This document shows positions 7,721 through 16,338 of a stretch of 64,000 nucleotides of DNA, piece after piece; position 1 is the first letter of the stretch, and each line of letters opens with the position of its first letter. This DNA is from Rhodoplanes serenus (GTDB taxonomy: Bacteria > Pseudomonadota > Alphaproteobacteria > Rhizobiales > Xanthobacteraceae): contig WNKV01000006.1 of assembly GCA_009720755.1 (NCBI GenBank), forward strand, positions 1 to 64,000. The letters run 5' to 3'. The translations under genes were made by a program, and so were the position numbers. The notes under the pieces were generated by a model. The model did not search any database, was not told where the DNA came from, and saw only the letters and a program-made list of their open reading frames with translations.

Positions 7721-9346
7721 ATGACGATCGTCAGGCTCGGACAGGGCGACACCGCACTCGCACCGGAGACGGTGGGCGCCAAGGCCGCCAATCTCGACCG
7801 GCTCATCCGCATGGGCGTGCCGGTGCCGCCCGCCTTCGTGCTGCCGATCGCACACTGCGTCGCGGTGCTGGCCGGGGCGCCCGGCGCCGAGGCCGCCATG
7901 CGGGACGACCTCGCCGCCGGCATCGCCTGGCTGGAGGAGGCGACCGGCCGCCGCTTCGGCGACCGCCGCCGGCCGCTGTTGGTGTCGGTGCGCTCGGGCG
8001 CGGCGCGCTCGATGCCGGGCATGCTGGAGACGGTGCTCGATGTCGGCGCCACCACCACGGCGACACGGGGCCTGGTGCGCGCCACCGGCAATCCGCGCTT
8101 CGCCTTCGACTGCCGGCGGCGCCTGCTCGAGTCCTATGGCGAGACCGTGCTGGGCCTCGACCGGGCGTCGTTCGCGGCGCGCCGCGACGAGCTGATGCGG
8201 GCCGAGGGCGTCGCCTCCGAGCGTGATCTCGACGGCGACGCCTTGGAGCGGCTGGTCCGTGCCTACGAGGACGTGCTGGGGCGGGCCGACATGACGGTGC
8301 CGGACGATCCGGCCGCACAGCTCGCCGCCGCCGCGCTCGCGGTGTTCCGCTCGTGGACGAGCGCGCGCGCCGTCGCCTATCGCGGCCTGGAAGGGCTCGA
8401 CGCGCTGCGCGGGGTCGCCGTCACGGTGCAGGCGATGGTGTTCGGCAATCGCAGCCTGCGCTCCGGCGCTGGCGTCGCATTCTCGCGCGATCCGTCGACC
8501 GGGGCGGCCGAGCCGGTGATCGAGATGCTGATCGCCGCCCAGGGCGAGGACGTGGTGTCGGGGCGCCGCACCCCGCATGGCGAGGCCGCTTTCGCGGCCG
8601 CGCTGCCGGAGGCGGCCGCCCGCCTCGGCACGCTGCTCGGGCAGCTCGAACGCGCCTTCGGTGACGTCCAGGACATCGAGTTCACGGTCGAGGACGGCGC
8701 CTTGTGGATTCTCCAGACCCGGGCCGCCAAGCGCACCCCGATGGCGGCGCTGCGCTTCGCCGTGGATCTCGCCGAGGGCGGCGTGATCGACACCGCCGAG
8801 GCGCTGCGGCGGCTCGCCGATATCGACGAGGCGGCGCTGATCCGCACCCGCCTGGCGGAGCCCGGCGAGCCGGCGGCGCGCGGCATCGCGGCGGCCGGCG
8901 GCGTCGCAGTGGGGCGGGCCGCCTTCGATGCCGACAGCGCGGTGGCGCTCGCCGCCACCGGCGACCCGGTGATCCTGCTGCGGCCCGACACCAGCCCGTC
9001 CGACGTCGCCGGCTTCGCGGCGGCGGCCGGCATCGTCACGGCGATCGGCGGCCGCACCGCCCACGCGGCTCTGGTTGCGCGCCAAATGGCGAAGCCCTGC
9101 GTGGTCGGCTGCGCGGCGCTCGTGGTGTCGCCCGGCTCCGGCCGTGCGACACTCGGCGGTGCCGTGCTGCGGGAGGGCGACTGGCTGGCCGTGGACGGCG
9201 ACGAGGGGGCGGTGCATCTCGGCACGCCGCGCACCGTGGTGGAGCGCCCGCCGGAGCTCGATCGGATCGCGGCGTGGCGGGCCGGGGCGGGCAGCCTCGC
9301 GGTCGCCGGGGGGATCGCGCCGGGGAGCGTAGCCCGGAGGGCGTGA
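7721..9346 (+). CDS. PPDK-like protein lacking the PEP domain
   Basis: The 541-aa protein contains the ATP-grasp half of pyruvate phosphate dikinase (KAANLDRL near the start; VSVRSGAARSMPGM) and the swivelling phosphohistidine domain, with the catalytic histidine H448 in GGRTAHAAL. It ends soon after, so the roughly 350-residue PEP/pyruvate TIM barrel of true PPDK is missing. It could move phosphate from ATP to His448 and on to another partner, most simply the upstream PhoU-like protein. That is inference. ATG 7721 has GGGAGG in front. Confidence 0.75.
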   Translation: MTIVRLGQGDTALAPETVGAKAANLDRLIRMGVPVPPAFVLPIAHCVAVLAGAPGAEAAMRDDLAAGIAWLEEATGRRFGDRRRPLLVSVRSGAARSMPGMLETVLDVGATTTATRGLVRATGNPRFAFDCRRRLLESYGETVLGLDRASFAARRDELMRAEGVASERDLDGDALERLVRAYEDVLGRADMTVPDDPAAQLAAAALAVFRSWTSARAVAYRGLEGLDALRGVAVTVQAMVFGNRSLRSGAGVAFSRDPSTGAAEPVIEMLIAAQGEDVVSGRRTPHGEAAFAAALPEAAARLGTLLGQLERAFGDVQDIEFTVEDGALWILQTRAAKRTPMAALRFAVDLAEGGVIDTAEALRRLADIDEAALIRTRLAEPGEPAARGIAAAGGVAVGRAAFDADSAVALAATGDPVILLRPDTSPSDVAGFAAAAGIVTAIGGRTAHAALVARQMAKPCVVGCAALVVSPGSGRATLGGAVLREGDWLAVDGDEGAVHLGTPRTVVERPPELDRIAAWRAGAGSLAVAGGIAPGSVARRA

Positions 9347-9390
9347 CGCGCGACACGCCGGCGACGGTCGATCGACGCACCGGCATCGAC

Positions 9391-9423
9391 AAAAAGGGCT
9401 CCAGGACGATGTCCCGGAGCCCT
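9391..9423 (-). terminator. rne terminator
   Basis: AGGGCTCC (9395-9402) pairs with GGAGCCCT (9416-9423), and the minus strand continues with a run of T. It lies about 50 bp past the rne stop codon. Confidence 0.75.
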
Positions 9424-9470
9424 CTGAAAACTCAGGCGGCGCGGCCGAAGCCGCGCCTGCACCTGTGAGC

Positions 9471-12400
9471 CTAAGCCTTGTCGCCGAGCAGGCGGCGCGC
9501 CCACCAGCCGGTACGCCGCGGCTTGGCGGCCTCGGCCTCGGTGGCCGCCGCGGACTCGGTCGGCGTCGTGTCGCCCGCTGCCGCCGGCTGCGTGGTGCCG
9601 TTGGTTTCGGCAGCGGCAACCGGCTCCGACGATCCGGTGGCCGGGCTGTCGGCGGTCGAGGGCTCTCCGGCGGTCGCCGCCGGGCGGCTGCCGTTGTCGC
9701 CCGCGACGCTGCTCGTCGCCTCGTTGCCGCGCTCCAGCAGGAACGACACCGGCTCGCGCACCGTCGAGCGGCGTCGCACAGGCTCCGGGCGCACCGGCTC
9801 GGGACGCGGCGCCTCGGCTCGTTGCGTGTCGGCCCGGGAGGCGGGCTCCGACACGTCCTCGGCAGCCTCGCGGGTCTCGGCCGGCTGACGCGACGCCGCG
9901 GAGCGGCGGGGCGCGGCCTCGGCCTGCGGGGCCTCGGCGGTCGGCGTGATCGACTCGGCGATCGACTCGGGCGCCAGCGCTTGCAGGGGCTCCGGCGGAT
10001 CGATCGGCCCGAAGTCCGGCGGCGGCGGCACCTCGGCGGCGGCACGGCGGCCGCGGCTGCGCCGCTCCACCGGGCGGTCCGGCGCGTCGAAGCCGGCACC
10101 CGGCAACGGCAGGTTCTCGGGACCGATCTCGGTCGGCGCGATCTCGGCCACGCCGTGGGTGCGGATCTCGATGTCGCGGACAGACGGCCGCTCGGCGGTG
10201 GGGAGCGGGTCGGTCGTGCCGACACCCTCCGGAGCCGGCGTCACCGCCTCGTCGAGACGCGGCCCGCCGAAGTCGGCGATCGCCTCGGCGATGTCGGGCT
10301 CCAGCAGGTCGAAGCCCGGCTCGGGCGTGTCGAACGGGGCCGGGCTGCCGTCGTGGCGACGGTTGCGGCGTCCGCCGCGCCGGCCGCGCCGACGCCGCCG
10401 GCGTCCGCTCGCGTCGGTGTCGCCGTCACCGGCCTCGCGCGGACCGCCTTCGCCGGTCGATGCGTCGCGCTCGACCTCGTCGCCGTTGTCGTGATCCTCG
10501 AACGCGACCTCGTGCTCGGCGACGGTCTCGCGCGTGGTGGCGGTGTCACGGGCCGCGACGGTGTCGCGGGCGGCCACCGGACGCTCGCCCCGGTCACGGT
10601 CGCTCCGGTCACGGTCGCTCCGCTCGCCGCGCTCCTCGCGCTCGTCGCCCCGCCGGCCGCGGCGGCGACGACGACGCCGGCGGCGGCCATCGCCGTCGCT
10701 CTCGCCGGTCTCCTGCTCGGCGCGCTGCTCCTCGGTGTCCTCGTCGTCCTCCGCGACCTCGATCTCGCCGTAGCTGTCGGCCTCGCTCTCGTCCTCGTCC
10801 TCGTCCTCGATCCGGGCCGGGCTGGGCAGCGCCGCGGCCGCTTGGGCGGCCTGGGCCGCGAGGGCGCGGGCCTGCTCCAGGCTGTGCACCTGCTCGCCCT
10901 TCTCGATGACGAACGGATGCTGACCCATGACGTTGGGATCGGCCTTCACCGTGATGGTGAGGCGGAAGCGGCTCTCCAGCTCGGCCAGATGGGCGCGCTT
11001 GTGGTTGAGGATATAGAGCGCCGTGTCGGTGCCGGTGCGGATCGCCAGGTTGTGGGTGGCGCCGCGCATCAGCGTCTCTTCCAGCATGCGCAGGCACTGC
11101 AACGCCACCGACGACACCGAGCGGACATGGCCGGTGCCGCCGCAATGCGGGCACTTCTCGGTCGAGCTCTCGAACACGCTGGTGCGGATGCGCTGACGCG
11201 ACATCTCCATCAGGCCGAAATGCGAGATGCGGCCGACCTGGATGCGGGCGCGGTCGTTCTTCAGGCACTCCTTCAGGCGACGCTCGACGGCGCGGTTGTT
11301 CCGCTTCTCGTCCATGTCGATGAAGTCGATGACGATCAGGCCGGCGAGATCGCGCAGCCGGAGCTGGCGGGCGACCTCCTCGCAGGCTTCGAGGTTGGTC
11401 TTGAGGGCGGTGTCCTCGATGTGGTGCTCGCGGGTGGCGCGGCCCGAGTTGACGTCGATGGCGACCAGCGCCTCGGTCTGGTTGAGCACGATGTAGCCGC
11501 CGGAGCGGAGCTGCACGGTCGGCGAGAACATCGCGTCGAGCTGGGTCTCGACGCCGTAGCGGGTCAGCAGCGGCTGCGGCTCGGCGTACAGCTTCACGTT
11601 CTTCGCATGGCTCGGCATGAGCATGCGCATGAAGTCCTTGGCCTCGCGATAGGCGGCCTCGCCGGCGACGATGACCTCGTCGATGTCCTTGTTGTAGAGG
11701 TCGCGGATGGCGCGCTTCACCACCGAGCCTTCCTCGTACACGAGGGTGGCGGCGGTCGACCGCAGGGTGAGGTCGCGGACCTGCTCCCACACGCGGAGAA
11801 GGTACTCGAAGTCGCGCTTCACCTCGGTCTTGGTGCGCGCCGCGCCGGCGGTGCGCAGGATGACGCCCATCCCCTCCGGAACCTCGAGCTCCTGGGCGAT
11901 CTCCTTCAGGCGTTTGCGGTCCTGTGCGTTGGTGATCTTGCGGCTGATGCCGCCGCCGCGGGCCGTGTTGGGCATCAGCACCGAGTAGCGGCCGGCGAGC
12001 GAGAGGTAGGTGGTCAGCGCCGCACCCTTGGTGCCGCGCTCCTCCTTGACGACCTGCACCAGCATGACCTGCCGGCGCTTGATCACCTCCTGGATCTTGT
12101 ACTGGCGACGCATCCGCGGCGTGCGGTCGGGCAGCTCCTCGAGCGCGTCGGCGCCGCCGACCGACTCGATGGTCTCCTCTTCCTCCTCGCCGTGTTCCTC
12201 GTCGTCGTCCTCGTCCTCGTCGTCTTCGTCGTCCTCCTCGTCGTCGAGATCGTGGCCGTTGGGAGCCCCGTCGGGGCCGGCGACCGGCGGCAGGATCTCG
12301 CCTTCGATCGGGGCCGCGGCCGGCTCGGCCGGCGCCTCGGCGGAAGCCGCCGCAGTCTCGGCGGGGGCGGACTCGGGCGCCGCCTCGGGGGCCGCCGCGG

Positions 12401-13160
12401 TCTCGACGGCGGGACTCTCGGTGGCAGCCGTCTCGTCGGCAGGAGCCTCGGTGCCAGAAGTCTCGGTGACGACGGCCGCGGGGACAGGGGTCTCGCCGGC
12501 AGCCGTCTCGGCCGGTGCAGCCGCGGCGCCCGTCTCGGCAGCCGCGACGTCGGACGCCGCGCCATCGGACGCTGAGATGTCGGCGGGCGCAGCGGTCTCC
12601 GGCTGGTCGGTGCCCGGCTCGCCGGTGGTCGTGCCGGCATCGGCCTCGGAGCGGGCGAAGGCGAGCTCGGTCTGCGCCTCGCCGGCGGACGGCGAGGGGG
12701 CGCCGCCGCCTGCTTCGGCGACCTGATCGTCGGGCGTCGAGCCGTCGCTGTCGGGGATCGGCTCGCTGGCGACGCGGTCCTCGCGATGGGGCGGCCGCTC
12801 GGCGGCGATTTGGCGGGAGCCGCCGGCACGGGCGGCGGCGCGGCGGTCGGCCTCGGCCTCGGCGGCCCGGTGGGCGCGCTCCTCCTCGTCGATCAGCACC
12901 TGCCGGTCGGCGACGGGGATTTGGTAGTAATCGGGATGGATTTCGCTGAAAGCAAGAAAGCCGTGGCGATTGCCGCCGTAGTCCACGAAGGCGGCCTGGA
13001 GCGAGGGCTCCACCCGCGTGACCTTGGCCAGATAGATATTGCCTCGCAGCTGTCGGCGGCTCGCCGACTCGAAATCGAACTCCTCTACGCGGTTTCCGCG
13101 GAGCACGACCACCCGGGTCTCTTCCGGGTGGGTCGCGTCGATAAGCATCTTATTCGCCAT
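9471..13160 (-). CDS. rne: Ribonuclease E
   Basis: The 1229-aa protein has an S1 RNA-binding domain starting at about 35. It is split by an acidic, Ala/Pro/Thr-rich insert (roughly 91-345) and resumes at YKIQEVIKRRQVML. The RNase H/DNase I-like catalytic part follows with VAIDVNSG (about 570) and DFIDMDEKRNNR, whose aspartates bind magnesium, and then the Zn-link CPHCGGTGH (about 670). The remaining 500 residues are low-complexity and arginine-rich, the scaffold region that binds RNA and degradosome partners. RNase E starts decay of most mRNAs and processes rRNA and tRNA. It is divergent from the amidase gene. Confidence 0.95.
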   Translation of the reverse strand: MANKMLIDATHPEETRVVVLRGNRVEEFDFESASRRQLRGNIYLAKVTRVEPSLQAAFVDYGGNRHGFLAFSEIHPDYYQIPVADRQVLIDEEERAHRAAEAEADRRAAARAGGSRQIAAERPPHREDRVASEPIPDSDGSTPDDQVAEAGGGAPSPSAGEAQTELAFARSEADAGTTTGEPGTDQPETAAPADISASDGAASDVAAAETGAAAAPAETAAGETPVPAAVVTETSGTEAPADETAATESPAVETAAAPEAAPESAPAETAAASAEAPAEPAAAPIEGEILPPVAGPDGAPNGHDLDDEEDDEDDEDEDDDEEHGEEEEETIESVGGADALEELPDRTPRMRRQYKIQEVIKRRQVMLVQVVKEERGTKGAALTTYLSLAGRYSVLMPNTARGGGISRKITNAQDRKRLKEIAQELEVPEGMGVILRTAGAARTKTEVKRDFEYLLRVWEQVRDLTLRSTAATLVYEEGSVVKRAIRDLYNKDIDEVIVAGEAAYREAKDFMRMLMPSHAKNVKLYAEPQPLLTRYGVETQLDAMFSPTVQLRSGGYIVLNQTEALVAIDVNSGRATREHHIEDTALKTNLEACEEVARQLRLRDLAGLIVIDFIDMDEKRNNRAVERRLKECLKNDRARIQVGRISHFGLMEMSRQRIRTSVFESSTEKCPHCGGTGHVRSVSSVALQCLRMLEETLMRGATHNLAIRTGTDTALYILNHKRAHLAELESRFRLTITVKADPNVMGQHPFVIEKGEQVHSLEQARALAAQAAQAAAALPSPARIEDEDEDESEADSYGEIEVAEDDEDTEEQRAEQETGESDGDGRRRRRRRRRGRRGDEREERGERSDRDRSDRDRGERPVAARDTVAARDTATTRETVAEHEVAFEDHDNGDEVERDASTGEGGPREAGDGDTDASGRRRRRRGRRGGRRNRRHDGSPAPFDTPEPGFDLLEPDIAEAIADFGGPRLDEAVTPAPEGVGTTDPLPTAERPSVRDIEIRTHGVAEIAPTEIGPENLPLPGAGFDAPDRPVERRSRGRRAAAEVPPPPDFGPIDPPEPLQALAPESIAESITPTAEAPQAEAAPRRSAASRQPAETREAAEDVSEPASRADTQRAEAPRPEPVRPEPVRRRSTVREPVSFLLERGNEATSSVAGDNGSRPAATAGEPSTADSPATGSSEPVAAAETNGTTQPAAAGDTTPTESAAATEAEAAKPRRTGWWARRLLGDKA

Positions 13161-13823
13161 GTGTGTGTCTCTGTGCGGCGCAGCCGTCCACGGGCCGGCC
13201 GCCTCGCGGGGCCGGGCAGGTGGGACGGATGATGCAGGCCGAAGGGGGGGTGGAACCTCGGGTGTCGAAGCGCACGTCGCGGTCCAGGGGGCGAGGACGG
13301 GAGCGCCGGCGCTCTTCCAAAGCGCCCGACGATGTGCTCCTCGTTCAGTGTCCCGGACATCGGCTCCGAATCCTGGGGTGCGGTGACCACGCGCAGTGGT
13401 CTCGACGGGTCAAGAGCTGGGGATCTTTCGCGTGAACGTCCCTACGGAGCGCAAACGCATTCAATCTTCCTTCGAAGGAGGCGACGGCTCGCTGCCGATC
13501 GCTGCTGCGATCCGCCTCGCGCGGCGACCCCGAAAACGGGGGACGGACCCTCGAAGCGTCCGGATGATCGAGCGATGCCACCGGAGCCTCGGAATCCACC
13601 AGCCACTCTTATTAAGGCGCGTCATGGCCCATTGGCAAGCCGGATGCTATTCACGTCCGGGCGAGAGTGGATCGGGAATCCCTGGCCGGTCAGCCAGTTG
13701 TCTCACCCGCGGGTGATCCGTTCCGGGGCCGGGCAGGTGATCCGGGCCGCGGGGCGCCGCGAGAAAGCCCACGTTAACCGTCAGACTTTATTCGGGGAAG
13801 CAGGCCGGGGAGGGGGCAGCGAC
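13161..13823. other. rne-amidase intergenic region
   Basis: This 663-bp region separates the divergent rne and amidase genes and has no convincing coding sequence. It should hold both promoters and a long rne 5' leader, which in other bacteria mediates RNase E autoregulation. AT-richer pockets near 13605-13660 and 13775-13800 are the likeliest promoter locations, but I see no consensus boxes. Confidence 0.5.
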
Positions 13824-15101
13824 GTGGCACGGAATGTGGGCCTCCCGCTCATCGTTGCCGTGGCGCTCGGCGTCCTGCCCGCCGGCGGGACACCGGCGGT
13901 CGCTCAGTCGGCGCCCGCCTCGCGGCCGCCGGCGGCCGCCCCTGCGAGCTTCCCGATCGCCACCGATGCCCGTCTGGCGGGCGACGCCGGCCAGACCCGA
14001 TTCGTGGTCGACCTGTCGAAATCCATCGAGATGCGGGCCTTCACCCTCGCCGACCCCTACCGGGTGGTGATCGACCTGCCGCAGGTGACCTTCCAGCTTC
14101 CGCCCAAGGCCGGCGAGCACGGGCGCGGCCTCGTCAAGGCATTCCGGTACGGGCTGGTGATGCCGGGCGGCTCGCGCATCGTGCTCGATACCGCCGGTCC
14201 GGTGCGGGTGGAGCGTGCCTTCGTGCTCGATGCCACCGAGGGCCTGCCGGCCCGGCTGGTGCTCGATCTCGCGGCGGTCGACCGCGCCACCTTCCTGCGG
14301 GCCGCCGCCATCGACAACCGGCTGCCGCGCGAGTCCCAGCGGCGCACCGAGCGCGACGGCGTCGCCTCGCCCGGCGACCCGCGGCCGCTGGTGGTCGTCG
14401 ATCCCGGCCACGGCGGCATCGATTCGGGCACCCGGGCGGCCAGTGGCGAGCTGGAGAAGGCCATCGTGCTCGATTTCGGCCTGATGCTGCGGGACAAGCT
14501 GGAGCAGACCGGCAAGTACCGCGTGGTGATGACCCGCACCGATGACCGCTTCATCCCGCTCGCCGACCGGGTCCGCCTCGCCCGCAGCCGCGAGGCGGCG
14601 CTGTTCATCTCCATCCACTGCGACGCGCTCGCCCGCCGCGACGGCGGCGCCGAGGGGGCGACCGTCTACACCCTCTCCGAGCACGCCTCCGACGCCGAGG
14701 CGGCCCGGCTCGCCGAAGCCGAGAACAAGGCCGACGCCATCTCGGGCGTCGACCTCTCGGCCGAGCCGGACGACATCGCCGACATCCTGATCGATCTCGC
14801 CCAGCGCGAGACCAAGAATTATTCGGGCCAGTTCGCCCGGACGCTGGTCGGCGAGCTGAAGTCGGCGGCGCGGCTGCACAAGCATCCGCTCAAGTCGGCC
14901 GGCTTCCGGGTGCTGACCGCGCCCGACGTGCCCTCGGTCCTGCTCGAGCTCGGCTACGTGTCGAACCGCGCCGACCTGAAGCTGATGACGTCCGAGGCGT
15001 GGCGCGCCAAGACGACCGAATCGATCGTCGCCGCCGTCAACGCCTTCTTCCACCCGCGTCTCGCCGCCCCCGCCGAGACCGCCGCCGGTGGGGCGAATTG
15101 A
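13824..15101 (+). CDS. amiC: N-acetylmuramoyl-L-alanine amidase (AmiC type)
   Basis: The 425-aa precursor has a signal peptide (PLIVAVALGVLPAGG) and an N-terminal AMIN domain (about 45-150) that targets septal peptidoglycan. The zinc Amidase_3 domain runs from VVDPGHGGIDSGT (about 191) through SIHCDA to LLELGYVSN. It cleaves the bond between MurNAc and the stem peptide during daughter-cell separation. GTG 13824 follows a strong AGGGGG box and gives a proper signal peptide. In Rhizobiales this gene normally precedes mrcA directly; here a DUF3800 gene lies between them. Confidence 0.9.
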   Translation: MARNVGLPLIVAVALGVLPAGGTPAVAQSAPASRPPAAAPASFPIATDARLAGDAGQTRFVVDLSKSIEMRAFTLADPYRVVIDLPQVTFQLPPKAGEHGRGLVKAFRYGLVMPGGSRIVLDTAGPVRVERAFVLDATEGLPARLVLDLAAVDRATFLRAAAIDNRLPRESQRRTERDGVASPGDPRPLVVVDPGHGGIDSGTRAASGELEKAIVLDFGLMLRDKLEQTGKYRVVMTRTDDRFIPLADRVRLARSREAALFISIHCDALARRDGGAEGATVYTLSEHASDAEAARLAEAENKADAISGVDLSAEPDDIADILIDLAQRETKNYSGQFARTLVGELKSAARLHKHPLKSAGFRVLTAPDVPSVLLELGYVSNRADLKLMTSEAWRAKTTESIVAAVNAFFHPRLAAPAETAAGGAN

Positions 15102-15120
15102 AGCCGGTCCGGGCGAGCGA

Positions 15121-15855
15121 TCAGCGCTTCTGCTTGCAGCAAAAGCAATGGCACGGCTGGATCGATGGCTTCAGATGCGTCAGACCATGCACCACTCCGC
15201 CTTCGGAATCGAAGCGCGGGGCGATGATGTCGAAAAGCACGGCGTCGCCGTTCTCGAAGTATCTCCGAACGGCGTAAGCAACCATGTCGGCATACTGAAC
15301 CATGCGGGTTGCGCGGGAGTCCACGAACAGCGGCACCTCGGCGAGGTTGTAGAGCTTGCCCCAGCGATGGCCGACCGTTCGAAAGTTCCGGGCGAGACCC
15401 TGGAGGGAGGTCTCGTAGGTCGACTTGTCGAGAATGATGAGCCCGCGCTGGGTGTTGTCACGACGATGAAGACGGCCGAGAAACTTGTCGAATCTATTGC
15501 AGACTTGCTCGAAAGCCCTCTCCATCGGATCGTCCGGGGAGACCGCCGCGCGATGGACGGCGGCTCCGAACAAGTGGACTTGTTTCGACGAGGCCAAGAT
15601 CTGGAGCGCTTCCTTATAGGCTCGCAAACGGTCGTCTTTTCCCACTCCGCGCCAGTGTTTTCGCCCGCTGAGGATATCCCCGCCTCGAAATTCGATACCG
15701 GACGGGTTGTCCGGCCAAATCCGGTGAGCGATCTGGTCCAGTCGTTCGCAGAGCCAATGAGGCTGACGTTCGAAGAGCGCGACGCCTGCCAGAATGATGT
15801 GGCGGTCGGCAGTGTTGTTCGACGATCCGGAGTCGTCGAGGTAGAGCAAATACAT
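15121..15855 (-). CDS. DUF3800 domain protein (inserted)
   Basis: The 244-aa protein starts with YLLYLDDSGSS and later has LIILDKS and a VDSRATRMVQYADMVAYAVRR segment, the acidic pattern of DUF3800. That family is of unknown biochemistry, is thought to have an RNase H-like fold, and is often found near mobile or defence genes. Its C-terminus is cysteine-rich (CHCFCCKQKR). GC content looks clearly lower than in both neighbours, and it is antisense within an otherwise same-strand cell-wall gene block. Recent horizontal insertion is likely. Any defence role is inference. Confidence 0.8.
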   Translation of the reverse strand: MYLLYLDDSGSSNNTADRHIILAGVALFERQPHWLCERLDQIAHRIWPDNPSGIEFRGGDILSGRKHWRGVGKDDRLRAYKEALQILASSKQVHLFGAAVHRAAVSPDDPMERAFEQVCNRFDKFLGRLHRRDNTQRGLIILDKSTYETSLQGLARNFRTVGHRWGKLYNLAEVPLFVDSRATRMVQYADMVAYAVRRYFENGDAVLFDIIAPRFDSEGGVVHGLTHLKPSIQPCHCFCCKQKR

Positions 15856-16338
15856 CGATGCGGCCCGGCGATAGCGACAGCGCGCGACGAGCGATGTCCA
15901 TCGCTCGGAAGAGCAACTACTGTACGATCGTCAATGAAAAGGCGGCCGGGCGGGGAAAATGCCCCAACGGTCCACATCGGCAGACCTCCCAACCGCTGGA
16001 CGAAAGAATAGTCTGAGGCACACTTTTCGGCAAGCGGTGAGCGCTCGCGGAGGCCGTCTGTCGCATGCGCGCCGTCTGGGCTCGGCCTCGCTCCTCGCCC
16101 GCTTCCCGCGTTCGCTCGGCTCAACCCCGGCTACGGAGTGTCTACCGTTGGGCGCGCCGGGATCGCCGGGCCGCTCTGGCCCGAGCCTCAGTTTGACCAT
16201 AAAACCGGGCGACCTACGGGTCTGGCGCGCCGGCGGACGGACGGAGTCCGTCGGCTCGGCCGGCATGGGGACGGCGACGGCTCCGCCGGCAGGCGGAGCC
16301 CGGATGGCGCTGGGGACTGGCGCGCTGGGGACTGGGCG
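15856..16338. other. Non-coding stretch before mrcA
   Basis: These 483 bp lie between the start of the DUF3800 gene and mrcA. Reading frames crossing it look like shadows. The left part is less GC-rich, like the DUF3800 gene, and the right part returns to genome-like composition, so a border of the inserted segment may lie here. No tRNA, integrase or clear target-site duplication is visible. Confidence 0.4.
16307..16335. repeat. 15-bp tandem repeat at mrcA ribosome site
   Basis: GCGCTGGGGACTGG occurs at 16307-16320 and again at 16322-16335, a period of 15 bp. The second copy provides the GGGGACTGGG stretch directly before the mrcA ATG. Copy-number slippage here would alter the translation initiation region. 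Confidence 0.7.

Noticed and set aside
7697-10225. 842-codon minus-strand frame over the PPDK-like gene
   Set aside because: It shows Arg/Pro-rich shadow composition opposite a gene with complete PPDK motifs.
9465-12575. 1036-codon plus-strand frame opposite rne
   Set aside because: It is antisense to clear RNase E motifs, and its low-complexity Leu/Arg/Gly composition is what high-GC codon bias yields on the opposite strand.
12150-12900. Short-period repetition suggestive of an array
   Set aside because: It is the codon pattern of the acidic low-complexity insert of RNase E; there are no fixed repeats or spacers, so it is not a CRISPR.
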